The notes beneath the pieces are model-generated. The model made no database searches. It saw only the letters and a list, made by a program, of their open reading frames with translations, and had not been told where the DNA came from. Positions 35,195 through 47,567 of a DNA stretch of 64,000 bases are shown here, one piece after another. This DNA is from Sparassis latifolia. Its lineage: Eukaryota > Basidiomycota > Agaricomycetes > Polyporales > Sparassidaceae. The translations under genes were made by a program, and so were the position numbers. The stretch covers positions 1 to 64,000 of the forward strand of contig JAENRS010000020.1 of NCBI GenBank assembly GCA_018466975.1. The letters run 5' to 3'. Position 1 is the first letter of the stretch. Every line of letters begins with the position of its first letter.

Positions 35195-37598
35195 TCAGCC
35201 AAATGGAAGCAACGTGATCAGCAGCGAACGGGTAGTACGCACATTCGTAGCAGCCTCGAAGGCACACGCGTACTGCACCATCATGGCCTCGCTGAAGCGC
35301 CTTCCATAGATCGAGATACCAAATCTATTTCACGAACGTCACCAATCCATGTAATCAGCCCCTTATGATCGAGTCAATGTGTTATCAGTACGTACGGCAC
35401 GTTTGGTGCAGACTCGACGAGTGTGTACCGCGAGTTCCAGGTGACGGTAGTGTTACCAGGGTAGTAGTTTAGCGGCACAGTGACGATTGGATATCCCGCG
35501 ATGGCGGCGTATCCTTTGCGTTGAAGATTTGTATGTGAGCTCATCCGTGCAACGGAGACAGGAACCTGATTCGTACCCGGGGCAAAGGAACTCGGGATGA
35601 TCAATGCGTCGAGGTCATAATTGTCGAGCGCACCGAGGATGGCTGAAAGGTTGCGTAAGGACGCGGCAGCAGCTAGACTGTGAAACGGTGCTTACTGGCA
35701 TTTGAGCCATAGTAGTATTGCTCCAGAAGCGCGGTGTAGTACGCAGAGTCACCCTGCGTGACATTGAGGGCCAAATCTTGCTGCCAGCTTAAAGTTGAAG
35801 GCATCAAGACCACGCGCTCAAAGCGGGAAGCATCGAACGACTTACGTAGCAATGTTGCGGTCAGGCTGTAGTACGCGAGGGACAGTTGAATAGGGAGAGT
35901 GGATCGGAGATAATTCATAATGCTCACATAATCCTCAGGGGGATAGCTCATCGTGAAGTTTGCCAGTTCGGTGAGGCTATGGATTTCAAGCGGGTTGTAC
36001 ACTAGCTCATTGAAGTAGTTCGCTATGCCGACGACAAAGTCGGCACCTACAACTGGATCCGTTGCATACTGATTCGTAATGTCAGGCTTAGACGCCACTC
36101 GTTTAATTTCTGTAAAGCCACTCACGCTGGACCCGGTGAAGTTTACATATCCTTCCAAATCGGGGAAATCAGCGCTCTCCAGGACCGTCGCGCCCAGCGC
36201 CTTGAAGATTGGGATCGACGCGTTGAAAGCAGCGACTTCAGGGCCATCTATTGTGTGCACAGAGATCGCAATGCGCGGGATCCCAATCTTTGCACCTTGC
36301 AGACCGTTGATGTTACAGTTCGCAGCGTAATTGGGGACAGTGTCGAATGGGATGGCAGAGGTGTAGTTGTCATATGGGTCCGGGCCTGAGGATCATTCAT
36401 TACTTGTGTTACTCAAGTTCAAAAGCCGACCCACCAGCGATGACGGAGAGGACGTATGCGGCATCCATAATCGTCCTTGTCATGGGGCCAACCGTATCCT
36501 GTGTCTGCGAAATCGGGATTACGAGATAACGACTTGTCAGGCCGACAGACTGGAAAGGAAGAACTCGCGTCAAAATACCGCTCCGAGCGCCAGTCTGGGT
36601 ACACTTACGGGCTTTATACCAGTTAGGCTATTCCTACTACTGGGAGAGATGATAGAGCCGTCCGTTTCGGTGCCAATACAAACAGCAGCAAGACCTATCG
36701 AACATGAGACCCCAGGGCCACTACTAGAGCCCGACGGGTCCAAATAGGGATAATATGCTGCCGTCGTCTGGCCCCCACGAGAAGTCCAACCTGTTAACAA
36801 AAGCCGTTGAATACTATTATGAGGCCTTGTGGTTCAGTACGTGCTGACCATTTGTAGAGTTCGTGGACCTATAGTTGGCGAACTGCGAAAGATTGGCCTT
36901 CCCGATGAGGATAGCACCGGCTGCTTTCAACTTTGCCGCGATAGTGGAGTCTCTGGGCAATATGGCGCCGACAAAGGCATACGAACCAGCTTGATGAACA
37001 GATCGTCAGAATCCTTCCATGGTTAATTGTGAGAAAACGTACCAGTTGTATTCATCTTGTCGAGCGTTCCGATGTTGTCCTTCACCAGCACGGGGATACC
37101 ATGCATTTTTCTACAAATAATGGGAAGGATCATGAACGTGAAAAATGAATGCGATGATACATTCTTCCGACAACTCACCCACGCACGACTCCATTCGCTC
37201 TCTCCGTGTCGAGAGAGGCAGCGATCGCAAGAGCATCGGGATTGGTCTCAATGACTGCATGAGTGATATTGTTCACCTCCTCAATACGTGCGAAATACGC
37301 CTATCACGCGCATGAACAATAGGTTTAAAATATCGCGGACAAATAGATCTTGCACCTTAACAAGATCAACGCTAGTAAAGGTTCCTTGTGCAAGTCCGAA
37401 TTGAAGATCATCAATCGTAGCGTAGAACAGGTCAGGCAAGGATTTCCCTAAGTGATCAGACGGTACGTAGATGTCAGGCGGGGGAGTTCCTCCATGAGAC
37501 ACGTACGCACCGTTTACTGGACTGAACCCATAAGAATTAAAAGCCCTAACAGGTGCGGTTAAGCACAAGGCCGCCGAGAAGAGCTTAACGAGGAACAT
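35195..37598 (-). CDS. Secreted amidase (amidase-signature family)
   Basis: Nine exons: 37598-37356, 37300-37179, 37110-37043, 36989-36849, 36790-36609, 36549-36435, 36385-35696, 35642-35396 and 35324-35195. They total 645 codons plus stop with every phase matching. The enzyme hydrolyses amides to acids and ammonia by a Ser-cisSer-Lys triad. All three are visible: Lys132 in HGIPVLVKDN, the cis-Ser in DPSGSSSGPGV (about 213-214) and the nucleophile Ser237 in GTETDGSI. The N terminus (MFLVKLFSAALCLTAPVRA) is a signal peptide, so secretion is likely. Asn residues in NXS/T sites (for example NNIT, NYTS, NFTG) suit glycosylation. Family members are usually near 550 aa, so this one is somewhat long. 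The last exon is the least certain. Confidence 0.9.
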
Positions 37599-37672
37599 CG
37601 CCAAAAATCTAGTACTGCAGTGACGAAGACTTCCCTCAAAGCACGACACGCGTGCCGTGGCGGAACGCGGTA

Positions 37673-37678
37673 CTTATA
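37673..37678 (-). promoter_or_regulatory. TATA box of the amidase gene
   Basis: Minus-strand GTATAAGTACC, about 75 nt upstream of the ATG at 37598. Confidence 0.6.
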
Positions 37679-37680
37679 CT

Positions 37681-38896
37681 GCGAGGGGGGAGCACGAGGT
37701 TCGCAGACATAAGCTGTAAAAAGAACGATATTCAATCGCTTGTGAGGACGTCAAGAAGGTCGGGGAGGTGGGAGGAGATAAGAAATACTCTCATATAAAC
37801 AGCACAAGCAGACGCGAGACCTGCATACGTTACGTGACGTTATCTCGGCTGACCAACTACTCAGCTGTGATACGCTGCTCATGCCACATCCGTGCACATC
37901 GCATTAGATCATGACACTCGTGCTCAGAGTTATTCGGGTGGTCTCTACAAGCATTCCGTGTAATCAAGTGCTGCATCGAGATATCTGCCAGGACCTGAGC
38001 GGCGAGCCACGCTTCGGAGAATAGTCGGCTACGCCTATCGGAACGCACAGTATCTGCGTCACTCGAAATTATCACAAGAGCCGCAAGAGAACACACCCTT
38101 GCAGTCATATACGACGACCGCACCGACCAGTAGAAGCCGAGAGACATGATAGTTGGTGCCAGAGCTCTAAAAAACACAACACGAACCTTCGATAGATTTT
38201 CGCTCTGTCAAACCAGAGGAAGGCAGAATTAGTGAAGACAAGATAGACAGATACAGATGGTCCACCTTCTCATAAGCGTCTTGCACCTGTCACAGGTACC
38301 AGTCGTGCACGATGCTTGTTAAAAGAATAGTGGTCGATGTGAAACAACCACAATCCACTTAGAGCTCGGTGGAAAAGCAGTCATCTCTGCCTACAGTGCT
38401 GTGTCATTCAACCCAGGTTTGCGAAGGGACCCGTGTCGAACGCGAAGCTGCGACTTGTCTCTATTGTGATCGAGGGATTTGATTACCACTATAGCATAAA
38501 TTGATAAAAGTGAAGACTAGAAAGGTGAGTACAAGATTCGCCCGATGATATGCTCCATGAGCCAGATACATATCGTCAGTTAGGATGTCAGCACAAGGAG
38601 AATGCAAACAAGGAAACTCAAGGGGTCACGCAACGCGTACCGTCACATGTGACACTCACTCGCGTAAAGGAACGCGGGATGCCGAACTGCAAAGATGATA
38701 GTAGTCAGCATTCGTTGGAGGTACCTAGACTATGGCACGTATGTCCACTGCTTCGGCAAGTAATCCTAGCGTTTCAAAACCCTCAAAGCGTAGATAAGGC
38801 GATGATATCGCGTTCTTGCATCCCACTGTCTTCTGAACAATGCCGCGCACGATCCTCATCACAGGAGCTAATCGAGGTTTGTGCCACAGACCCTAG
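37681..38896. other. No gene recognised
   Basis: Frames at 37857-38177 (minus) and 38550-38900 (plus) lack family similarity. The plus frame is likely chance. Confidence 0.4.
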
Positions 38897-39757
38897 ACTG
38901 TACTGTCCGCGGTGCAAGACCTTCTCACGTCGGTGTTTGACTTCCCAGGAATCGGTTTCAGCGTCGTCCAAGGATTAGCGCTGCAAAAATTGGACGACCA
39001 GCTCGTTCTTGCTGCTCGTTCCATTGACAAAGCCAACGGTGCGATAGCGGAGTTGCGCAAGCTCGGACTCACGTCAGACATCCATAGCTTGGCTCTCGAC
39101 GTCACGGATGATGTCAGCATCAGAGCTGCAGAACAGACAGTTCGTGGGCGATATGGAAAGCTTGACAGTAATACTGTTTTGTTCGCCAAGTTACCTGGAT
39201 GCTACGCTAACTGTGATCTAGTCTTAATCAACAACGCGGGCATAGCCATCATCCCGTTCCCCGGAGAAATCGACAACCTGCGTTCGATTTACAATGCGAT
39301 CTATGACACCAACGTATCCGGAGTCGCTGTATTCACCTCCGTGTTTCTGCCGCTTCTCGCGCTATCGCCAGACCCGCGCGTGATCAACGTCTCATCTGGC
39401 CGCGCATCGATCGAACTTGCCATGTCAGGCAAACTCCCTCCCACAGGGAGCATCCCATACAGCACCTCGAAGACTGCGCTAAACGTACTCACCATAGAGT
39501 ACCAGAAGCTGCATCCGAACGTGCTCTTTCAGGCGAGTAGTCATTGTCGGACCAGGGGAACTTCACTAAGTGCGCCAATGCAGACCATAGACCCGGGATA
39601 CTGTAAGACTGGGATGAACGGCTATCGGGGACCTCGAGATCCATTGGATGGAGCCAGTGTGATCGTAAAGTTGGCGAATGCAGCGAGGGACAAGTACAAA
39701 AGTAGATTTTGGGCCATGGATAACGGTGCCGAGGAATGTTCCACTGTGCCTTGGTAG
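38897..39757 (+). CDS. Short-chain dehydrogenase/reductase, damaged 5' exon
   Basis: Exons 38949-39167, 39222-39532 and 39584-39757 encode the SDR fold: GIGFSVVQGLAL after the cofactor loop, LVLAARSIDKA, ALDVTDDVSI, LINNAGIA (NNAG motif), DPRVINVSSGRA (catalytic Ser), YSTSK (catalytic YxxxK) and DPGYCKTGMN. Such enzymes reduce or oxidise small carbonyls or alcohols with NAD(P). Intron 2 is GC-AG (CAG/GCGAGT at 39533) or is retained, since it is 51 nt and stays open. The first exon, which should encode the TGANRG cofactor motif, is recognisable at 38897-38920 but lacks one nucleotide and a good donor. The gene is probably inactive or uses an unseen start. A second copy follows at 44292. Confidence 0.7.
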   Translation, partial: TVLSAVQDLLTSVFDFPGIGFSVVQGLALQKLDDQLVLAARSIDKANGAIAELRKLGLTSDIHSLALDVTDDVSIRAAEQTVRGRYGKLDSNTVLFAKLPGCYANCDLVLINNAGIAIIPFPGEIDNLRSIYNAIYDTNVSGVAVFTSVFLPLLALSPDPRVINVSSGRASIELAMSGKLPPTGSIPYSTSKTALNVLTIEYQKLHPNVLFQASSHCRTRGTSLSAPMQTIDPGYCKTGMNGYRGPRDPLDGASVIVKLANAARDKYKSRFWAMDNGAEECSTVPW

Positions 39758-40805
39758 GGACACGCATCTCATTCTGCATCTGATTTCTCCTAGGTCGTGT
39801 TCAAGGCGCAGTGGCCCTTGAGAGGGGACTTGCGAATTTCAATAGCTATGATAGCACTATACAGCAGGTGGCTTGAGGCTGGCTGGTGTTGATCGCGCTG
39901 GGCGTGTGTGTGATTCGTCAATACGATTTCATGCAAGCAGTACACGCGGCGCCATACAGGAGTAAATGTCTAGGAGAACCGGGGTGGGCTGTTCGTCAAC
40001 TCAGTTTCACCCTGCCAATCAGGTATTGAATTACTAAAACAGGGCATTGGGCAAACAAACGATGTTGGCTGTCGAACCGGGAACGACAGAGCGAGTCCCA
40101 CCTCGGACGATGTTATTATGACTGGGAAGGATGGGAACACGAACCACAATGGTAAAGGAGGGCCACTGCGGAAACCAGGGTGCCTGTCTGACAATCTCCT
40201 TTGTTGGGGGGAACTCCTTTGTGCCATGGACCGAAATGAACCACGCGAAAGGCTATCCGAGGCCACGCACTTGAGCGTCAGAACAATGCACAGGTGAATA
40301 AGTGTACAGCAGTTATTTCGCCTCCACAAAAAAATGGAGACGCTGTGCCACAACGTCGTTCCCGTAACATGCTGGTTACGACTAGTATGCTGGACAGCTC
40401 CGAGCCGGCCACGGGCACGACCTGGGAGTGGTGCGAGTGAGGTCGTGGCAACAAGTCGTTGCGCTCACAACTTCGCAAGATTTTTACCGCTGAGGTAGCA
40501 AGTCCATCCAGTGTTGGCTAGAATGAGCGACTGAGGACTCATGTCACTCTACAAGAAAACGGGCACGTACAACGAGTAGTAGAATTAGGCGCAACAGCAT
40601 CACGTGTCGGGCATTGGACGCGGTACACGTGGTCGCTGGCCTTCGAACGCAAGGCTACAACCGCACGCACCTCAGCAACATTGCCGTGTTTCGGAGGGCA
40701 CAATAGACAAGAAGATCTTGCACACGGTAATGTAAATCTGTGAGTCGATCTCTGGCCGACCAACTGATCGAGATTGCGCAGAGCTTGGCCACCCGTCTTC
40801 CAGCC
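39758..40805. other. No gene recognised
   Basis: Short frames on both strands only. The right end is the promoter of FunK1 kinase 2. Confidence 0.4.
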
Positions 40806-40806
40806 G

Positions 40807-40817
40807 AATATATAAAG
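40807..40817 (+). promoter_or_regulatory. TATA box of FunK1 kinase 2
   Basis: AATATATAAAG lies about 40-50 nt upstream of the ATG at 40856, a good distance for a TATA element with a very short leader. Confidence 0.7.
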
Positions 40818-40855
40818 TCCTCCATCTCTCTCGGAGGAGGTAAGCACGCGCCAGC

Positions 40856-43791
40856 ATGTCTTCCACTAAGTCTCTCCAATCTGACAATCTCTCTGCTAAT
40901 TGTCAAAGCTCTCCCCACAAGGCCAAGCGTGATAATTCGCGATTTGCTACCGGCGGCCAAACTCTGCACGACCAACGACGGCATCTTCGTGAAGAAATGC
41001 GCGGGAAATTTATCGTGATGCCCGTGGACAAATTTATGGACGCGTTCACCCCTGAATCTGAAGCGATGGTGGAGAAACCATTCAAGCCGAATTTCAAGAA
41101 GGCGTTCAAGGACATGGAGAACGTACTCGAAGGTACAGTACGAGAAGAGCAGATGTATGAACCTCTGGTGAGCTTGACATTCTCCTACACATCATGCATC
41201 TGATTGAGTCGGTTATGTCAAGGTCAAATGCGTCCAAAATTACAAGCTTTGCACAGGATATGTCCTCAAGTTGGTGCAGAACAAGCCCGACAAGGCGGAC
41301 CCCTCGAGGCAGAAGGTTGATGCTGCGCTGTTTCTGCCTGAGAACGCCAAGCAGAGAAAGTCCTTTGACGATAGTAGGCCACATTGGTCACTTCAGCGGC
41401 TTTCGATTGAGTTCAAGAAGCATAGAACGGAGGATGATCCTTTCGAAGATCCAAAGACGAAGGCCGAGGATGAAGATGACCTGCACCACGATGCTGAGCA
41501 GGGCGACGAGGTCCAAGTAGATGACGTGCACGACGCGAATGACGACGACGTGGGCGATATGGACAATGTCTTCCTGGATGAAGACGAGACATACGGAGAC
41601 GGTGACCCGACAATGGGAGACGGTGAAGACAGCGAGGAAGAGAATTCCCTTCAGATGGCTTCTGAAAAATCATCCAGAGAGGTCTTCGAGACAGCTTATG
41701 AGCCGCCCGCTGACCGACGAGCTGCGGCTCGAGGGCAGATCATCTCCTACGCCAAAATGCTCTTCTCACGGCAACATCGCTGCTTCGCATTCACGATTCT
41801 CATCCTCCGCGATCTCGCACGAATTATTCGCTGGGACAGGGCCGGTACTGTTATCACGAACAAATTCAAGTACACGAACACCGAGTATCTTGGCAAGTTC
41901 CTGTGGCGATTCTGTAATATGACTGATAAACAGCAAGGATACGATACGACGGTCGTTGCTGTGAAACCCGGATCGGCAGACTACAAGCTCATGGAGCAGC
42001 TGGCCAAGAATCCGCCAAAAGGTGCTGGCTCCGAGTATGCGAGGCAATCATTCGCCAAGTCCGTGCCCAACCTCTCGAAGGAGAATCCTGATGACTGGTC
42101 GTGTTGGAAACTGACTGTACATCCGGAAAAGGGAAAGGGGACCGACAGCTCAGACTCTCGACCTGCAGGGAGGAATGTCCGCAAAAAGCCACGTTTTCGA
42201 CATTTTTTGGTCGGAAAGCCTCATTTTCAGGCGTCAGGTATGACAGGCCGCACTACACGAGGGTACATTGCGTACGACTGCCAGGATAAGAAATTCGTCT
42301 TCCTCAAGGATGTGTGGCGCGTAGACCTGCCAGACATCGAGAAGGAGGGATACATCCTCCAGTCCCTCAATGATGCAGAAGTCGCAAACGTCCCGACTCT
42401 GGTTTGCCACGGGGACGTTCTAGACGTTGAAAACGTTGGAAACACTGTACATGTTGAACGACAACGGACGAAGACAGACACCTACTGGCGCGAGTTCTAT
42501 AGTGGACAGATGAACCCGATCAAGACCCACACACATTATCGGCTTGTAGTCGAAGAAGTCTGTCGTCCACTAAGCGATTTTAAAAATGCTTTGGAGCTGG
42601 TGAGGATTATCTCAGATTGTATATATGGTGAGCCTTTCTATTAAGAGTGGACTTAAGCACATGATACTCATAGATTACATGTAGCTCATCATCAGGCCAT
42701 GGTGAGAGCTAGAATCATGCATCGAGATGTCAGTGCAGGGAATATCCTCATGAATGAAATGCTACTGCCATCGAATGGTGATGTACCCTGGAGGGTTGGG
42801 ATGTTATGTGACTGGGAGCTGTCCAAATTGATTGATGATGAAGATGGTGAAGTCGACGATACAGAGGGGATCCAGAAGGCAAGGCAACCTGACCGTACTG
42901 TGAGCATCCAGTTAGTCTTCCAACTGATAGTGAATGCTCATCTCATACTCACAGGGAACATGGCAGTTCATGTCGGCCATCTTGCTGGACGTGCCCGCTA
43001 GAGCCGTCGAAGTTGCGGATGAGCTTGAGGCATTCTTCAATGTCTTCTTGTTCTATCTCGTCAGGTTCATGAACAGTTCCCTCAAGAACCCAGCATACTT
43101 CATGTCTCAGTACTTTGATGAGTGCACCGTCAGTGACGGAGCGACTCATTATACCTGCGGTATCGCCAAGCGGAATGCAATGCAATCCGGAAAACTGCAG
43201 ACAACCCTCGACAAAACAGTCAGATTCGAGTACGGTGATAAGAAGACACATCCATGTAATGCGCTCATCCACCAGCTCTTGAAATGGTTCAAGGCACGAT
43301 ATGCGGAATTCTCTCCTGAGGACTGGCCACAAGGAGCCGTGCAAAATGGACCTGTCACCGACGAACCGCAGCAACCGAATGATGGAATAGAGAATGATGA
43401 ATTCTCTGCTGACACGGAGATGTCCATTAGAGACCACTTGCGCAGACAGGTTATGGCGCGGTCCCTTGCAACAGGCATGTCTGTCGAAACCTTTAAAGAA
43501 GATCCACAAATCGAGGGAAAAGCGCGAGAGGAGCAAAAGGCGCTGGCTAACAACTTGAACTCTCAGGTTCCGATGTACAGGTTGCTCGAAGAGGCTTATA
43601 ATCAGCACGTGGATGAGTGGCCGAAGCATGACAAGGTACTCGACCGAGTCCCCTCGAACTACAACTACGCGCACTACAAAGAGAAGGGCCTCGAGCTTCC
43701 TGCGGTGCCAACTGCACCTTCTGGCTCGAAACGTCGTCTTGAAGCAGATATGCAGGGCGCTCGTCAGAGCAAGCGTTCCAGAGTTGGCTGA
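40856..43791 (+). CDS. FunK1 fungal-type protein kinase 2
   Basis: Exons 40856-41167, 41223-42627, 42685-42899 and 42955-43791 give 922 codons plus stop, with introns of 55, 57 and 55 nt. The motifs match kinase 1 and are better preserved: RIIRWDRAGTV, LVGKPHF, RGYIAYDCQ, catalytic loop HRDVSAGN (585-592), CDWELS (614-619) and GTWQFMS. Residues about 170-250 form a strongly acidic Asp/Glu insert, and the C terminus is basic (ARQSKRSRVG), likely a nuclear signal. The kinase lies between two direct copies of an SDR gene. The antisense strand of exon 4 is also open but is a shadow. Confidence 0.93.
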
Positions 43792-44291
43792 GGCTCGCCA
43801 CATGCTTCGGCCAGCTTGTCTTTGGCCTCAAATGTCAGCGGCGAAAGATGATTTAGCGGCGGATGATCCACTTGCTCGATCTCATTTTCATCGGGGCTGA
43901 CTTCACGTCCGGTATTATTTATCTTACCATCGTCATCGCCATCGCACATGTGGAACTTTGTGTTTTGTTCTCTCGTCTCTATTTATGTTGTGCTCACGTT
44001 TCTTTGGCTTATCCAAAATTGATTTGAACGATAGATTTCTTACAGCTTTGTCTCTGCAATGCAGTGAGATACTCTACATCGTTCGGGAACACAACAAGCC
44101 TAAGCAGGAAGAGCGCAGGTACGATAGCAAAACGTCAACGAAGGCCGGAAGCTGTGGCCCAGAGTACTTACGCATAGCAGCTTCGGTAGGGGAGCTGGCA
44201 CCTGACTGTCTGTTCGTAGAAACGTAGAAAAGACCGCCAGGATGCTGTGAATGGTCCTAACTTCCCATCGCACAACCCAGCACTGAGCACG
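43792..44291. other. No gene recognised
   Basis: Intergenic between FunK1 kinase 2 and the SDR pseudogene. Confidence 0.4.
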
Positions 44292-45218
44292 ATTCGAACA
44301 GTTCCCGTCACAGGTGCGAACATAAGTATATCCGAATTCACCGATTTTAGGGGATGCGCGGTGAACGACGATCCTCTAACACGGGCTTGGTTTCTCAGGA
44401 ATTGGGTTTTAAATCGTCCAAGCCCTGGCATCGGGGAAGCCGGACGATTAACTTATCCTGGCCGCGCGCTCAATTGAAAAAGCTATAGGCGCTATCGACG
44501 AGCTGTGCAAGCTAGGAGTTCGATCGGATCACGTCGACAGCCTCGCACTCGACATTACGGACGATGCCAGTATCAAGGCGGCAGAAAAGACCGTGCGCGA
44601 GCGCTACGGAAAGCTTGACGGTACGCTTGTTTGCCCCTCTGATCTGGCGACCGCGCCGCCGTGACACAGTCTACATCAGTTTTAATCAATAATGCGGCGA
44701 TCGCACTTTATCCGTCTCCAGACGGGATCGACGCCTGCGGTCGATATATAACGCAATATACGACACGAATGTCTCTGCCGTTGCCCTCGTCATGTCCGTC
44801 TTCCTCCCGTTGCTCGTACTCTCTCCCGATCCCCGCGTCATCAATGTGTCTTCAGCTGCTGGGTCGCTCGGTATTGTCTCAAAGCTAGCAGATCCGATCA
44901 CTCCGAGCATTCTGTACACCGTCTCCAAGGCCGCGCTGAATATGTTTACCATCGAGTACCGAAAGCTGCACCCGAACGTGCTCTTCCATGCGCGTATTTG
45001 TCTTCATGTACGGCGTGGACAATCCGCTGAATTTTCTGACTTGCATTCATTGGCTGTGAATCCGGGTTACTGCAGGACGGGGCTAAACGACTTTCAGGGA
45101 GAGCGGGACCCACTGGGCGGCGAGCGTGGTGGTGGACCTGACAAATGCTGAACGGGACAAGAGTGGCTTTTGGGAGAAGTTGGAGGGCGCGAAAGAATGT
45201 TCTACTCTGGCGTGGTAA
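44292..45218 (+). pseudogene. Short-chain dehydrogenase, second copy, broken
   Basis: Direct repeat of the SDR at 38897-39757. Exon 1 end (VPVTGAN, 44301-44321) keeps the cofactor motif, but its donor reads ATAAGT. The next exon has two in-frame TAA codons, after GIGF and after KPDD, where copy 1 has sense codons. LINNAAIA follows, with the conserved NNAG Gly changed to Ala, then a frameshift around 44735-44770, then PDPRVINVSSA, YTVSK and NPGYCRTGLN. The stop TAA is at 45216-45218 after CSTLAW in a shifted frame. The intron near 45000 again has a GC donor (CAT/GCGCGT) at the position equivalent to copy 1. Confidence 0.88.
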
Positions 45219-45514
45219 TTGAAGATGTATCCTGTTCGCCCGACTGCTGAAACAACTGTAGCTGTTACTATCCTCGACTAGTCTCGCAAAGTCAGACTAC
45301 AACCCTTCGAGTGGGAGACGATATGGATCCTTGACCATTCGTCGGCTGATAAGTCCACCATAATCTACTTCGGACTTCTCGTGAGTTGGCTTACCTTTCA
45401 GGTTACATCCCTCTATTTTCCCGCCGGACTTCACCCTCTCATTATTTGAGGGAATACACCGACAACCGAGGGCATATTATAAGGTGAAATCTGGTGGTTC
45501 ATACTTTTGACTAG
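45219..45514. other. No gene recognised
   Basis: Short frames only. Confidence 0.3.
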
Positions 45515-45876
45515 GTCGCATTATACAGAGATGGAACTGGCTCTCGATCATGGTCGTGTGCGTGCTGGTGAGAGTGCCTCCGGCCATGAACTGTGTTCCG
45601 AATGCGCTCTTTGAGCGACTCTCTGGATCGCTGTTTACCCAGAGGCGTAGACTGCTCTTGAGATGCTGCAAGAAGTTCTTGGGCTGGTACCCGCTCTACG
45701 AGTACTTCTGCGGTTGCGTTTCTCCCCCTCACTGCCTCCGAGGAACTGTTGCTTACTGGCTCCAGGTATAGCCTAAATTGCCCTGGCCGTACCTCGGTTT
45801 GATGCGGGCGTTTCGTCCGTCGTCGTATGCTATTGTGAGTCTGGAAACATCAAAGTCAGATGCCGTGACGCTTTGG
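45515..45876 (-). other. Possible eroded coding sequence
   Basis: Minus-strand frames read SDFDVSRLTIAYDDGRNARI and, after a possible short intron near 45790, RLYLEPVSNSSSEAV followed by a His-rich end. They look protein-like but match nothing I know. They lie just downstream of the coiled-coil gene and could be an alternative or lost 3' part. Confidence 0.3.
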
Positions 45877-46961
45877 TTAGATCTCTCGAGAACCATTACG
45901 CACGAGATAATCCTGCAAGCTCCTACGACCGCTGTCTGACTCCAAGAACCTGTCAAATTGCTCCAGCGCGTAGTCGCGCTCCTCGGCGTGCCCTTGCCGG
46001 ATCCCTGTGCTAAACCCCTTCGCTTTCCCCGCTTTCATGCCTTGGTCATACCCAGTTGCTTGCCCAGCCTGAAAACCGTTTGACCTTCCAGCTGCATACC
46101 CTTGCGCTCGCCCAGCCGCATAGCCCTCCGCACGTCCCTCCTCAAACGCCATTGCACGCTCATCCACCGGATCTACAGCGCCTCTGCCGAGCTCCAGCCG
46201 CTTCACCTCTTCATGTCCTTGTTCCAGCGCCTGGTACTCCCGCAAGACCTGTTGTGCCTTCCGCACACCGTCCACGGCCTCCGCCGCCCTCTTACGCTCC
46301 TCTTCTAGTTGCTGCCGCACCTCCAGGACTTGCACTTCCGCGCGCCGCAAGTCTTCCGCAGCCGCATCCTGCAATGCCTCAATCCGCCGGACCTCCTCGT
46401 GAGCGTGCGCGGCGTCCGTCTCCGCCTGACGCCGCGCGGACTGCTCTGATGTAACGCGTGCTTCGCCCTCCTTCGCGAGCTCTTGCGCAGCACGAGCACG
46501 CGCCTCGGAGTCGTCCGCGCGGCAGATCTCGGACTCTAGCCGCTCGCCCGCCTCACCTAGGAGACGCCGCAGGCGGTGGGCTTCGCGCTCCTCCTCCCCA
46601 AGCACGACCGTGAGGGCATTCGCGGTATCCCTGTGAACTTGACTCGGATGCGCGTGGTTGTCAGTTCTTTGCTCACCCAGATTCGAGGCCGACTGTTTCC
46701 GCGCGTGCCTGTGCGCCGGTGAGAGGAGGTTTGGGTCGTGCAAGAATTGGGTGACGCGCGTGGGCGAGTGTGTTATGTCGTGGATCTCTTGGAGGAAGCT
46801 AGGTGTCTCGTTTAACGATATGCAGCTGTGCTAACGGTGGCAATTGCTCACTCGTCGTGAAGACGGTGCGAGAACAAGATATCTGTCTCGGGTGGTTCGT
46901 GTGCACTCCTAGTGTAACTGTTATTGCTGGAAGAGCCCGCTGATGTGGATGAGGATTGCAT
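45877..46961 (-). CDS. Coiled-coil protein with Gly/Tyr repeat
   Basis: Exons 46961-46852 and 46798-45877 (53-nt intron) give 343 codons plus stop. The start is the ATG at 46961, giving a Ser-rich N terminus. Residues about 110-235 are a long Glu/Arg/Ala coiled coil. Residues about 245-310 carry a repeat of about 8 residues with Gly and Tyr or Phe (EGYAAGRAQGYAAGR, NGFQAG, TGYDQGMKAG, KGFSTG), then a charged C terminus. The GxxxG-type repeat preceded by a coiled coil resembles FliH-like spacing and suggests tight helix packing. Function is unknown, but similar proteins are common in mushroom genomes. Confidence 0.75.
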
Positions 46962-47567
46962 GGGCGAGCAGTATGGGGTAGTTTATGGTGTGGTGTATAG
47001 CAGAGTCGAAAGCTTGGGTCCCTATATGACGATGCCTGGTTGAAGTCTGGCTTCGTGCTAGCTAGAGACTTAGAGGACCCGGGCCTAGAACTTGACGAGG
47101 CACGGGGTCTAGGCGGATAAGTATTGTGAATGTGCACTTTCAGACGAATTCGAGAGAACACTGACCGTCGATAAGTACATCAACCTCAGGTTCCGAGTTT
47201 GCCCCTGGTCTCACCGTGGCAGATAGATATCTCAAGCGTGATCTGTCACCATCACAGATCACGAGGGCGCGTCTGTGACGACTGGTCACGGTGGTGGTTC
47301 CCAACTTTGCTTGACTTGCTGTACTTATTCATCGTTAAATACAGGGCGTGATTAAGTGCATCGATCGTGAGTGGTGTTTCTCCAATGTCGTTTGTCAGGT
47401 TTTGGGCAAGTCGTGAATTTTTTTTGGCCGATCTGGAGGACCTTTATAACCGATCCTCGGTATATCGTACAGTATCCGCAATCGTCGAACCTTTCTTGAG
47501 TGAATTAACCATCCCATCACACAGGATAATCCATCTGTCAAGCAAATTCCTTCCAGATTCGACGATT
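46962..47567. other. No gene recognised
   Basis: Divergent promoter interval between the coiled-coil gene and the MYND pseudogene. Confidence 0.4.

Noticed and set aside
42949..43803. 284-residue minus-strand ORF
   Set aside because: It is antisense to the last exon of FunK1 kinase 2 and has no start context or similarity.
46056..46454. Pro/Ala-rich plus-strand ORF of 132 residues
   Set aside because: It is the shadow of the coiled-coil gene on the other strand.
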